This document shows, one piece after another, positions 1 through 8,021 of a stretch of DNA of 64,000 bases. The notes beneath the pieces are model-generated. The model ran no database searches, was not told the origin of the DNA, and saw only the letters and a list, made by a program, of their open reading frames with translations. The DNA comes from Chitinophagaceae bacterium (GTDB lineage: Bacteria > Bacteroidota > Bacteroidia > Chitinophagales > Chitinophagaceae): positions 1 to 64,000 of the forward strand of contig JAHBTL010000002.1 in NCBI GenBank assembly GCA_019638615.1. The letters run 5' to 3'. The first letter of the stretch is position 1. Every line of letters begins with the position of its first letter. The position numbers and the translations under genes were made by a program.

Positions 1-140
1 ACGGTTACGACTTGTACTTTTTTTCACTACCGGCCGGTGAGACCTGCCCGACTGCGCCATTCAGGCGGGTGGTGACACCCGTCTTTAGAACTTACTAAAG
101 ATCCAATTCATCTTTTCCTGTTTGAGTAAACAGTGATCAA
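1..140. repeat. REP-like GC-rich intergenic repeat, copy 1
   Basis: This is the gene-free tail after the last gene of the minus-strand operon. It carries a GC-rich block (about 30-92) with CGGTGAGAC followed by GGCGGGTGGTGACACCCG. The second string is the exact reverse complement of a string inside the element at 20927-21039. Weaker relatives lie at 32185-32265 and 32655-32712. Its continuation to the left is outside the window. Confidence 0.5.
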
Positions 141-1307
141 TCAGGGCTTGAATACTTTCTTTACCGCTTCCAGGTAACCATAGCCAAACATGGTGCATGG
201 CTGCAGGTAGCTCGTTTCCGTCCATTCGTTCCAACTGTTGATAGTGATCAGCGGAGCCTGTTTCGGGTGAGCGTCTACGTAAGCTTTTGCATTGCGGAGC
301 GCTTTCTCAAAATTGCCAGGAGTATTTTTTTTAACAATACCACCCACCTGCATTTCAAACCTGGGGTTATTGTCCCAGCCTACAGATACATGGGGATAAT
401 ATGGAATAGATAGATCTTTGTCAATCTTTTCCCACTCTTTTACGGCATCCGCCTGTATCTCGGGGTAATCGCGGTCAATATTCAGGAAATGAACGTACTG
501 GTAATGAGTAGCACCGTCAAACTGTAATTCTTTAATAACACTAAGTTGCGTTCCAACATTATCGCCGGCAATGCCTGTAATATTCCCATTCATGTTCGAC
601 CGCAAAGTAAGCTGAAGATCCAGCCCTTTAAAGCCTGCCTTTTTCACTTCGGCACGGAACCAGTCTAACGCGGCTTTGGCTTCTTTCAACCCGCCCATAC
701 CGTCTATAAAAGTTTGCAGCTCATAGATCATAAAGCTTGGCTTGCCATCTACTGTATAATAATTCGGCTGACTGAAATATTTTTCAATCACCCGCTTACA
801 AATATTCTCAAACTCCTTACGGTTCACTCCGCCTTTCCATATAAGGCTGTTATTGGGTTGCCCTGCCAAACGTTTATCCCAGGTCATGTTCACATCGTGA
901 TTAGCCCACATCAGGTAAAACTTCATGTCCCTGTTATTAGCCGCTTTCAGAAATCCATCGTTCAGACAGCTTTCAAGAAAAGGCATACCGTCGTACCAGT
1001 ACCAGTCATAAATAAATACGTTCACGCCGTGGCGGGTAGCTGCCGATATCTGCATTTCCATTACATACGGATCGGCCTCATTCACATATCCCCAAAGGGG
1101 ATAACGGGGCTGCTCATGACCCGGGAATTTGGCTTTGTTCGACTTTACCGTTTGCCACTCTCCCATACCTTCCGGCCAGAATATTTTTGCACGGTCATCG
1201 GGGTGATAGGAAGGCCATACAAATGCAGCAATATCATATTTCTTTTGAGCGTTGGCGGTTGTTATAATAAGCACAACTAAACAGGCAATCAACAATATCT
1301 TTTTCAT
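141..1307 (-). CDS. Secreted GH71/GH99-like (WbsX-like) protein 1
   Basis: A secreted protein of 388 aa with a signal peptide at residues 1-20 (hydrophobic stretch ending TTANAQ). The body matches the GH99-like/WbsX superfamily pattern: an early WP.YHPDD segment, a central FIYDWYWYDG segment, and a C-terminal SWNEWTE (E361 and E364). In GH99 enzymes the two Glu of N-E-W-x-E-G are the catalytic pair; here Gly is replaced by Thr. It is the last gene of the susCD operon and overlaps the preceding gene by 4 bp (ATGA), which suggests translational coupling. The likely role is periplasmic or surface glycan cleavage. Family assignment is good; the substrate is unknown. Confidence 0.75.
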   Translation of the reverse strand: MKKILLIACLVVLIITTANAQKKYDIAAFVWPSYHPDDRAKIFWPEGMGEWQTVKSNKAKFPGHEQPRYPLWGYVNEADPYVMEMQISAATRHGVNVFIYDWYWYDGMPFLESCLNDGFLKAANNRDMKFYLMWANHDVNMTWDKRLAGQPNNSLIWKGGVNRKEFENICKRVIEKYFSQPNYYTVDGKPSFMIYELQTFIDGMGGLKEAKAALDWFRAEVKKAGFKGLDLQLTLRSNMNGNITGIAGDNVGTQLSVIKELQFDGATHYQYVHFLNIDRDYPEIQADAVKEWEKIDKDLSIPYYPHVSVGWDNNPRFEMQVGGIVKKNTPGNFEKALRNAKAYVDAHPKQAPLITINSWNEWTETSYLQPCTMFGYGYLEAVKKVFKP

Positions 1308-2803
1308 TCTTTATTTTTTTCCTTTTTTTCAAAAAGTTCCATCGGCATATTATAAGGGCCTTTTCCTATATCTTCCGGGATCAGGTCATCATGCTTTTCC
1401 GGATCTTGGGAAAATACCCTTCGAACAGCATCCAGGTAGCCGAATCCATGTTCGCGATAGGGCGCCAGGTAATGCCCTTCGCTCCATTCATTCCAGTTGT
1501 CCAGTATGATCATCCTGCTGCCCAGTTCATCTTTCGAAAAATTCTTCTCAATAAATGCTTTCCCTTTCCGGAGCAGTATCTCAAAATCTTTGGGAGCGAG
1601 CTTCCACACGCTGCCCTCATCCTGCCATCCGCTCCACGCCTGTGTAAAGGTGACCACCTGCGGCATTACGTCGTGTAGGCTTTGCATCTTTCGAATCTGT
1701 TCCATCTGGCTCTCAATGGCAACTTCGGGCGAAGGACTATTGGTTACATGCCAGCAGTACTGGAACGTATAATCCAGCCCCATGGCTTTGAATCGCTCAA
1801 GTGAGGTTGGATTAAAACCACGCTCCTCTCCCATGATGATCAAACCGTCGAACCCTGCTTTTTTGCAGGCTTCCCGCATGAGATTGAGCGCTACTTTTGC
1901 TTTTTCGTCTCCCCCGAGATCATCTGAAATAAAAAGCGGGCGATAGACATAGAGCACCGGCTTATTGTCGATCTTCAAATAATTATCCCGCTTAAAAAAC
2001 TTTTCAATCCAATAAGGCATCAGGTTTTCCATCAGGTCTTTCTCGTCGGTAATACCGGATGTTCCTTTAGATTGGTTTTCCCACATGATCGTGAACTTCA
2101 TCTGATCGCCGTACTTCGATTTAAAGAGCGCCTCATCAAAAACACTTTTTTCAAATTGGGTAGTAATGGGACCATTCTGGCTGGTACGATACCAGCAATA
2201 AATAAAAAAGGAAATACCATGCTCCAATGCCCATTTGGTTTCCCAATCGGATATCTCAGGGTTATCCTGCGAGTATATCCCCAAAGCCGGTGTACGCTCC
2301 TGATGTTTATGTACCACCTGGTTCCAAAGTTCGTGGCGCCCGGTTTCCCACAACGGGCAGTTATGTGCCCCCACCAGTATATCGGTTTTGGCAGGACTGG
2401 GCGCAGGAATATAAGCCGGTTTTTCTACCTTGCGGGCAGGCATCACCACCTGGTTGATCGTTGAGCGTGCAAATACCTTTCCACCAACAAGTACTTCCAA
2501 TGTAAAATCTTTTTGTCCGGGGTTCAAACATGCTACTTCCCACCGGTGATTTTGAGCAGCATCACGCACAGGTGTAACCGTTTCCTTTCCCCGGCGGGCA
2601 ACGTCATCCGGAAGAACCAGACGGCATTCATATTTCAGTTTTTCAGGATTTTCAATTACCACGTTGAAATGAAATGGCCGGTTTGCCCTGATAATGGGTT
2701 GATCTGATTGAAAACTATTACGTTTGATGTTGATTTTTTCCTGTGCAGCCAATTCAAAGCAGGATAAAACCGAAAAGATAATTGATAAGCATACATATTT
2801 CAT
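1304..2803 (-). CDS. Secreted GH71/GH99-like (WbsX-like) protein 2, with extra N-terminal domain
   Basis: A 499-aa protein with a signal peptide at residues 1-20 (ending ELAAQ). Unlike its neighbours it has roughly 110 extra N-terminal residues that look like a beta-sandwich (FHFNVVIENPEK, EVLVGGKVFA), followed by the GH99-like barrel starting near ILVGAHNCPLW. The barrel contains FFIYCWYR and ends with WNEWSEGHYLAP (E439 and E442), the complete N-E-W-x-E-G motif. A C-terminal tail of about 35 charged residues follows. It lies 11 bp after the next upstream gene and overlaps gene 1 by 4 bp. The likely role is glycan cleavage; the N-terminal domain may bind carbohydrate (inference). Confidence 0.72.
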   Translation of the reverse strand: MKYVCLSIIFSVLSCFELAAQEKINIKRNSFQSDQPIIRANRPFHFNVVIENPEKLKYECRLVLPDDVARRGKETVTPVRDAAQNHRWEVACLNPGQKDFTLEVLVGGKVFARSTINQVVMPARKVEKPAYIPAPSPAKTDILVGAHNCPLWETGRHELWNQVVHKHQERTPALGIYSQDNPEISDWETKWALEHGISFFIYCWYRTSQNGPITTQFEKSVFDEALFKSKYGDQMKFTIMWENQSKGTSGITDEKDLMENLMPYWIEKFFKRDNYLKIDNKPVLYVYRPLFISDDLGGDEKAKVALNLMREACKKAGFDGLIIMGEERGFNPTSLERFKAMGLDYTFQYCWHVTNSPSPEVAIESQMEQIRKMQSLHDVMPQVVTFTQAWSGWQDEGSVWKLAPKDFEILLRKGKAFIEKNFSKDELGSRMIILDNWNEWSEGHYLAPYREHGFGYLDAVRRVFSQDPEKHDDLIPEDIGKGPYNMPMELFEKKEKNKE

Positions 2804-2814
2804 GACGGATCGTT

Positions 2815-4032
2815 TTATTTATTTTCCTGACCAAATACAGTTTTAATCGCCTGGAGATATTTCATTTTATGCACAATATCGGGTTCCAGATAGCTCCCTT
2901 CCGTCCATTCATTCCATGAGTTGACAGTAATGACTTTTTGATTATGCTTATCCATCATTTTTTTTACGTCTATGAGTGCCTGTTTAAAAGCCCCAGGAGT
3001 ATTACCTCCAATAATGTTGGTATAAGGATAACCAGAATTATTAAACGGGGTATTCTGATCCGTACGCGGTGACGGATCCCAGCCCACCGATGCATTTGGA
3101 TAATAGGGCATGGGAAATGTGGCTATTGCTTTTTCTGCATATTGCAGGTATGCTTTTTTCACAATATCGAAGGGAACAACCTGGTCATTTAAAGGCACAT
3201 GATGGATCCATACATAAGACGTGAAAGAATTAAATCCTAACTTTTTTACCAAAGCAGCAGGATCTGTAACGGATCTTTCTCCCGGAAGTATCGGGTTTCC
3301 CCAAACAACAGCATTAAGATTCAGGTCTTTAAATCCGGCTGCAATTGTTTTTTTTCTGAACGCGGCAAGCGCCGCTGCTGTTGCTTCCACACTGCCAAAC
3401 GACTCCTGCAGTTTACTTAATTCATAAATGGAAAAATAGGGTGCACCGTCAATGAGCCAATAAGACGGGTGTTTAAAATAACGTTCGATAATCATATCGG
3501 TCATTTTATCCCAGGTGGCTGGCGTAATTGTTCCCGGATATAAAATTTTATGCGGCTTACCCTGCGTATACGGATGAATATCTTCCCAATCATGGTTAGC
3601 CCACATCAGGCTGAACTTTAGTAAATGATTGTTCTTTGCCTTCATAAAGCCTTCTTCTAATCCCCTTTCTAAAAACGGTCCATCATCATAATAATACCAG
3701 TCAAATATAAAGGCATCTATCCCATGAGATGCCGCAGCGGCAATTTTTTTTGCCATTTGCTTAGGATCTGCCTCATCTGTATATCCCCAAACAGGAACTT
3801 TCGGCTGATCATGGTTTGCAAACCTGGGCTTTGCCGCTTTCACCAACTCCCATTCCGTCCATCCCTTTCCAAAATGCGCTTCATTGCGTTTGTCCACGTG
3901 ATAGTTAGGGAAATAATATACCCCTACTTCGTAGTTATCTTTCTTTTTGTTATTGAATGTCTGGCTGTCGGCAAGGTCACTTTTTGCAATAAGTGCTATT
4001 GTTACAAAAGAAATTATTATCCATTGTCTCAT
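2815..4032 (-). CDS. Secreted GH71/GH99-like (WbsX-like) protein 3
   Basis: A 405-aa protein with signal peptide MRQWIIISFVTIALIAKS. It shares its layout with protein 1: VGVYYFPNYH near the N-terminus, GIDAFIFDWYYYDDGPFLE in the centre, and WNEWTEGSYLEP at the C-terminus (E375 and E378), an intact GH99-type catalytic motif. It begins 4 bp after the stop of gene 4 and is followed 11 bp later by gene 2, so it is co-transcribed. It is closest to protein 1, which suggests older duplication within the locus. The substrate is unknown. Confidence 0.75.
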   Translation of the reverse strand: MRQWIIISFVTIALIAKSDLADSQTFNNKKKDNYEVGVYYFPNYHVDKRNEAHFGKGWTEWELVKAAKPRFANHDQPKVPVWGYTDEADPKQMAKKIAAAASHGIDAFIFDWYYYDDGPFLERGLEEGFMKAKNNHLLKFSLMWANHDWEDIHPYTQGKPHKILYPGTITPATWDKMTDMIIERYFKHPSYWLIDGAPYFSIYELSKLQESFGSVEATAAALAAFRKKTIAAGFKDLNLNAVVWGNPILPGERSVTDPAALVKKLGFNSFTSYVWIHHVPLNDQVVPFDIVKKAYLQYAEKAIATFPMPYYPNASVGWDPSPRTDQNTPFNNSGYPYTNIIGGNTPGAFKQALIDVKKMMDKHNQKVITVNSWNEWTEGSYLEPDIVHKMKYLQAIKTVFGQENK

Positions 4033-4036
4033 ACTA

Positions 4037-5116
4037 TTATTTTAATATTTTACGAATTGCATCTAACCGGCTGGTATTGTTTCCCAATGTCGGGCATATC
4101 CATCCCCCTTCATCAAATTCATTCCAGGCATACATCAGTATTACATTGGCTTCAGCAGCATTTGCATTGCTCCTACTCCAGTTGATTGCATTTTGCAGAC
4201 CTTGTGCAATCTGATCCGGGGTACCATCTTTTGCATAGCCATCGGAAGTATAATAAGAATTCCACAAAACAGATCTTTCAATTCTTGGTTTAGGATTCCA
4301 GCCCGTTGTAACCCAGGGAACTAACTTCTTCCCTGAAGCCACATACTTTTCCCATCCCGCCTGATCGCTTTTAGAAACAGCGGGCGAATAAGCCGCTCCT
4401 TTATAGGGAGCACCCGTTTCAAAATCAGATACACTGGCGTAGCAACTGATTGCATCTGCATGTAAACTATCTGCAGCAGCAACAGCATTTCGTATCGAAA
4501 ACTCCATCACTACTATATAAGGATCAGGAACACCCGCAAGCCTGCTTAAATTCCTCAACTCGATAAGCTGGGAAAGCAGTGTAGCAGTAGCCGAAAAAAT
4601 GTATACCAATGGTCTTCCGTTCAATACTTTTTGATAATTACTTTCTTTAAACCTTTCTACCAGCCATTTCCCGTCCTTATTGTAATCAAACGGATTTGTA
4701 CCCAGTATTACACACCAATTAATATCATCTCTGTGTTTACTGGTAAGGTAAAGCTGCCTGGCAGTATCCAGTCCACTGTGTGGAGGGTACCAGCAGAATG
4801 CCCAGTAGTCGAGCCCTGCATACTTTGCGTAGGCAATTTCCTGATCCATGATAGCCTGTGTAGTACTGCGGCACTGAATGGAATCATCATTAACTATTGT
4901 ACTAAAGAACGGGGCCCTGTAATGATATTGATTCGGGCTTAATATACGCTCTACTTCCAAACCGGCCCTGTTTAAATCACCTACCCACCCGTCCCAGCGA
5001 ATGGCTCCCACAAGCGGCTTCTCTCTTTCCTTAAACGGACTTGCAGCACTCGTTACATGCTGTGTTAAAAACACCAAAGCAATTAAAATTCCATATGGAA
5101 AAGCGAATGTTTTAAT
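4037..5116 (-). CDS. Secreted GH99-like protein 4; tandem paralogue of protein 5, probable ATT start
   Basis: The protein is highly similar along its length to the next gene upstream (shared VGAIRWD, AGLDYWAFCWYPPHSGLD, CVILGTNPFDY, WNEFDEGGWICPTLGNN). The Glu pair sits in NEFDEG near the C-terminus. The first conventional start is TTG at 5077, which leaves no charged signal-peptide head. Reading further up in the same frame gives Lys-Thr-Phe-Ala, a hydrophobic run and TSA before the mature part, beginning at ATT 5114-5116. That is a complete signal peptide starting 7 bp after the previous stop, so I chose 5116 (359 aa). The preceding gene's TAG is in the same frame. The start codon is inferred; the gene itself is solid. 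Confidence 0.7.
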   Translation of the reverse strand: MKTFAFPYGILIALVFLTQHVTSAASPFKEREKPLVGAIRWDGWVGDLNRAGLEVERILSPNQYHYRAPFFSTIVNDDSIQCRSTTQAIMDQEIAYAKYAGLDYWAFCWYPPHSGLDTARQLYLTSKHRDDINWCVILGTNPFDYNKDGKWLVERFKESNYQKVLNGRPLVYIFSATATLLSQLIELRNLSRLAGVPDPYIVVMEFSIRNAVAAADSLHADAISCYASVSDFETGAPYKGAAYSPAVSKSDQAGWEKYVASGKKLVPWVTTGWNPKPRIERSVLWNSYYTSDGYAKDGTPDQIAQGLQNAINWSRSNANAAEANVILMYAWNEFDEGGWICPTLGNNTSRLDAIRKILK

Positions 5117-5122
5117 TGTATA

Positions 5123-6184
5123 CTATTTTAAGATTTTTTTAATGGCATCTAAGCGACTTGTATTATTTCCCAAAGTGGGGCATATCCATCCTCCTTCATC
5201 AAACTCATTCCAGGCATACATCAGCACTGCATTGGACTCCACAGTTGACGTGTTCCTCTTTATCCACTTTAAAGCATTATCCAGGTTATTTGCAATTTGC
5301 TCTGGTGTTCCGTCACTTACCCATTCGTCAGAAGAAACTTTTGTCCACGATACCGGGTTATCAATGCGTGGTTTTGTGTTGTGCCCGGTAGTTACCCAGG
5401 GGACCACTTTCCGTCCTGTAGCCTTATACCCTTCCCACCCAATAGAATCAGTATAAGGAATAACCGGGTAATAAGGCTCTCCATTCCTGCCCGTCCAACT
5501 GATGTAGGCACTCATTGCATCCGCATGCAAGCTATCTGCCATTGCAACCGCGGTCCTGACAGAAAATTCCATCACCACTACATAAGGCTCCCCAACACCT
5601 GCTACCTTACTCAGATCTCTCAGTTTGGCAAGTTCATGTGGCTTAGTGATAGTAGAGGGAAAAACATACACTAATGGTCTTCCATTTAGCACCTTCTGAT
5701 AGTTTTTTTCCTTAAACCTATCAACCAGCCACACTGCATCCATGTCATAATCAAACGGATTTGTGCCCAGTATTACACACCATTTAATATCATCCCGGTG
5801 TTTACTGGCAAGATAAAGCTGCCTGGCAGTATCCAGCCCACTGTGTGGAGGATACCAGCAGAATGCCCAGTAGTCGAGCCCTGCATGCTTTGCGTAGGCA
5901 ATTTCCTGATCCATAATGTCCTGGGTAGCACCCCGGCATTGAATGGAGTCATAAGAAATTTCCTTGCTATAAAATGGAGCCCGATAATGATATTGGTGCG
6001 GACCAAGCGCACGCTCTACCTCCAGCCCTGCACGGTTTAAGTCTCCAACCCAGGCATCCCATCGAATAGCCCCTACAAGAGGCTCCTGCTTGTAAGAGGA
6101 GGAAGAAGATAATTTGCACGATACAAGAAAACTAAAGATGGTAGGCATTATAAATAATAATACCTTACCTATGGAAGACATCAT
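5123..6184 (-). CDS. Lipoprotein GH99-like protein 5; tandem paralogue of protein 4
   Basis: A 353-aa protein with a lipoprotein signal peptide whose lipobox is FLVSC, so it is probably anchored to a membrane. The mature part begins after a Ser-rich linker and runs EPLVGAIRWDAWVGDLN, then GLDYWAFCWYPPHSGLD, ending in YAWNEFDEGGWICPTLG (E327 and E330). It is the first enzyme gene after susD (19 bp gap). It resembles protein 4 closely, with most differences in the middle third, which suggests recent tandem duplication and a shift in location: lipid-anchored here, secreted there. The likely role is a glycosidase of the GH71/GH99-like superfamily. Confidence 0.75.
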   Translation of the reverse strand: MMSSIGKVLLFIMPTIFSFLVSCKLSSSSSYKQEPLVGAIRWDAWVGDLNRAGLEVERALGPHQYHYRAPFYSKEISYDSIQCRGATQDIMDQEIAYAKHAGLDYWAFCWYPPHSGLDTARQLYLASKHRDDIKWCVILGTNPFDYDMDAVWLVDRFKEKNYQKVLNGRPLVYVFPSTITKPHELAKLRDLSKVAGVGEPYVVVMEFSVRTAVAMADSLHADAMSAYISWTGRNGEPYYPVIPYTDSIGWEGYKATGRKVVPWVTTGHNTKPRIDNPVSWTKVSSDEWVSDGTPEQIANNLDNALKWIKRNTSTVESNAVLMYAWNEFDEGGWICPTLGNNTSRLDAIKKILK

Positions 6185-6202
6185 AACAGCGCTTTGAGTA
6201 AA

Positions 6203-7999
6203 TTATTGATAGCCCGGATTTTCAACCAGATTGGGATTATTACCTGTACGGGTAAGTGTAATTGGCAAATAATAGTTTTGCGGATAAAATGCAGGTGGCG
6301 CCACAGTTCCATCAACATTTTCAATAATCAATAATTTATATTTGCCGGTGGTATAATCCAGGATATACTGTAACCCGGAAAAATTCCGGGAAAGTGCGGT
6401 AACGGCTACCCTCCATCTGCGCAGGTCCCAATAACGATGCCCCTCAAAGGCAAGTTCTACTTTTCTTTCCTGTCTTATTTTATCCTGGTCAACAGAAGCA
6501 AGCGGTGCAACCCCTGCCCGCTCCCTGATTTGATTAACTGCCTCTAATGCATCACCAGGTTTCCCAAGATATAAAGCAGCTTCCGCATAATTCAATAATA
6601 CTTCTCCTAAACGAAATACAATAAAATCCGTAGAAGAGGTGGCCCAATCCCCGTTAGATCCTATCAGGTTACCATGGCTCTCATCCAGGTATTTCATTAC
6701 ACCAAAACCTGTGGTTTTGTTTTGAATACCGTTAGCAAGTATACCATTGTATGACCCATCTGTCTGGATGGCGCCATCAGGCTTCAGTATACCTTTATGA
6801 TAATCCAACAGTTCTCCCTTCCATAATGTATTCTGAGTATACACCGTTGCGAAGAATCTCGGATCTTTATCCTTCCACAATTGATCAGTAGTCCACAATC
6901 CCTGCTGAATGGCATTCCGGTCCAGATCACCTGTACGTCCATCAATATATTCAAACGCTTCAACCATTTCCAGGTAAACCGCATTCTGATTACCCGACCC
7001 CCAGCCATTGGGTAATGGACACTGAAAGAAATCATACCCCCATCCATTTCCGCCATTTCCCATTCCATTATTCTCATCATGTTTCTTTACAAAAATCTGC
7101 TCCGCGTTATTCTTATCAAGAAAAAGGTTTTTAAAATTCTCGATTTTATCGTCGGGGTATTTTTTATACAACGAGTAATTGCCGCTATGTATAACCAGGT
7201 CTGCAGCATTATACGCCTGCTGGTAATAGGCATTAGCCGCAGATGCGTCAATGCCTGTTACCCCGTCTAATTGCACCGTTCCAAACTGCGCTATACTTCC
7301 TGCATATAAAGCAGCCCTGGATTTTAAAGCCAGTGCCGCATATTTGGTAGGTCTGCCAAGGTCGTTGGATGTTTCAGGAAGATCATTCAAAGATGCATCA
7401 ATTTCCGACAACACAAAATCATATATCACCTGCTCTTTATCCCGTTTTGGATACAATACATCTTTAGGAGCATCCAAATCCTGGGCTTCGGTAATTAAAG
7501 GAACACCTCCGTAACGTTTTACCATTTCGAAGTAATTATAAGCTCTTAAGAACCTTGCCTCCGCTAATCTTTTTTCTTTCAAATCATCTTCCAGCGGTGA
7601 TGAAGGCACTGTTTGTATAAACTGGTTCAGCTTACGAATAACTTTATATGCGCTTTCCCACCACTCCAGTAAACCACCGTTAATTTTTAAATTACCCGAT
7701 TTATACGGATATGCATCACTGAGCCACGCGGTTCTGGATTCGTCACTTACCTCATTAATCCACATGGGAGCAGGTCCCGCATCGCCCTTCCAAAGATTAT
7801 CCCAGGAATTATCAGTTGAAACATTGCAAAAAACATAGGTTTCTGCATAGCATTGAGTAAGGTAGGCATTGATTAACGCCGGGTCTTTCCACACCACATC
7901 ATCAGAAATCATATCTAAAGGCACTTTATCCAGTACGCCTTTTTTACAGGATGCGTTTATTATAAAGCATATTAAAAGTATTCGGATTGTTATTTTCAT
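6203..7999 (-). CDS. susD: RagB/SusD family nutrient-binding outer membrane lipoprotein
   Basis: A 598-aa protein, typical SusD length. The signal peptide ends in a lipobox (INASC), followed by KKGVLDKVPLD, the usual SusD start. Features of the family include AEARFLRAYNYFEMVKRYGGVPL in the TPR region and the C-terminal ERKVELAFEGHRYWDLRRW signature. It caps the SusC transporter at the cell surface and captures the glycan. It lies 22 bp after susC and 19 bp before the GH99-like genes, so one operon is likely. The ligand cannot be told from sequence. Confidence 0.93.
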   Translation of the reverse strand: MKITIRILLICFIINASCKKGVLDKVPLDMISDDVVWKDPALINAYLTQCYAETYVFCNVSTDNSWDNLWKGDAGPAPMWINEVSDESRTAWLSDAYPYKSGNLKINGGLLEWWESAYKVIRKLNQFIQTVPSSPLEDDLKEKRLAEARFLRAYNYFEMVKRYGGVPLITEAQDLDAPKDVLYPKRDKEQVIYDFVLSEIDASLNDLPETSNDLGRPTKYAALALKSRAALYAGSIAQFGTVQLDGVTGIDASAANAYYQQAYNAADLVIHSGNYSLYKKYPDDKIENFKNLFLDKNNAEQIFVKKHDENNGMGNGGNGWGYDFFQCPLPNGWGSGNQNAVYLEMVEAFEYIDGRTGDLDRNAIQQGLWTTDQLWKDKDPRFFATVYTQNTLWKGELLDYHKGILKPDGAIQTDGSYNGILANGIQNKTTGFGVMKYLDESHGNLIGSNGDWATSSTDFIVFRLGEVLLNYAEAALYLGKPGDALEAVNQIRERAGVAPLASVDQDKIRQERKVELAFEGHRYWDLRRWRVAVTALSRNFSGLQYILDYTTGKYKLLIIENVDGTVAPPAFYPQNYYLPITLTRTGNNPNLVENPGYQ

Positions 8000-8021
8000 G
8001 ACTTATTTTTTAGGATCATTA

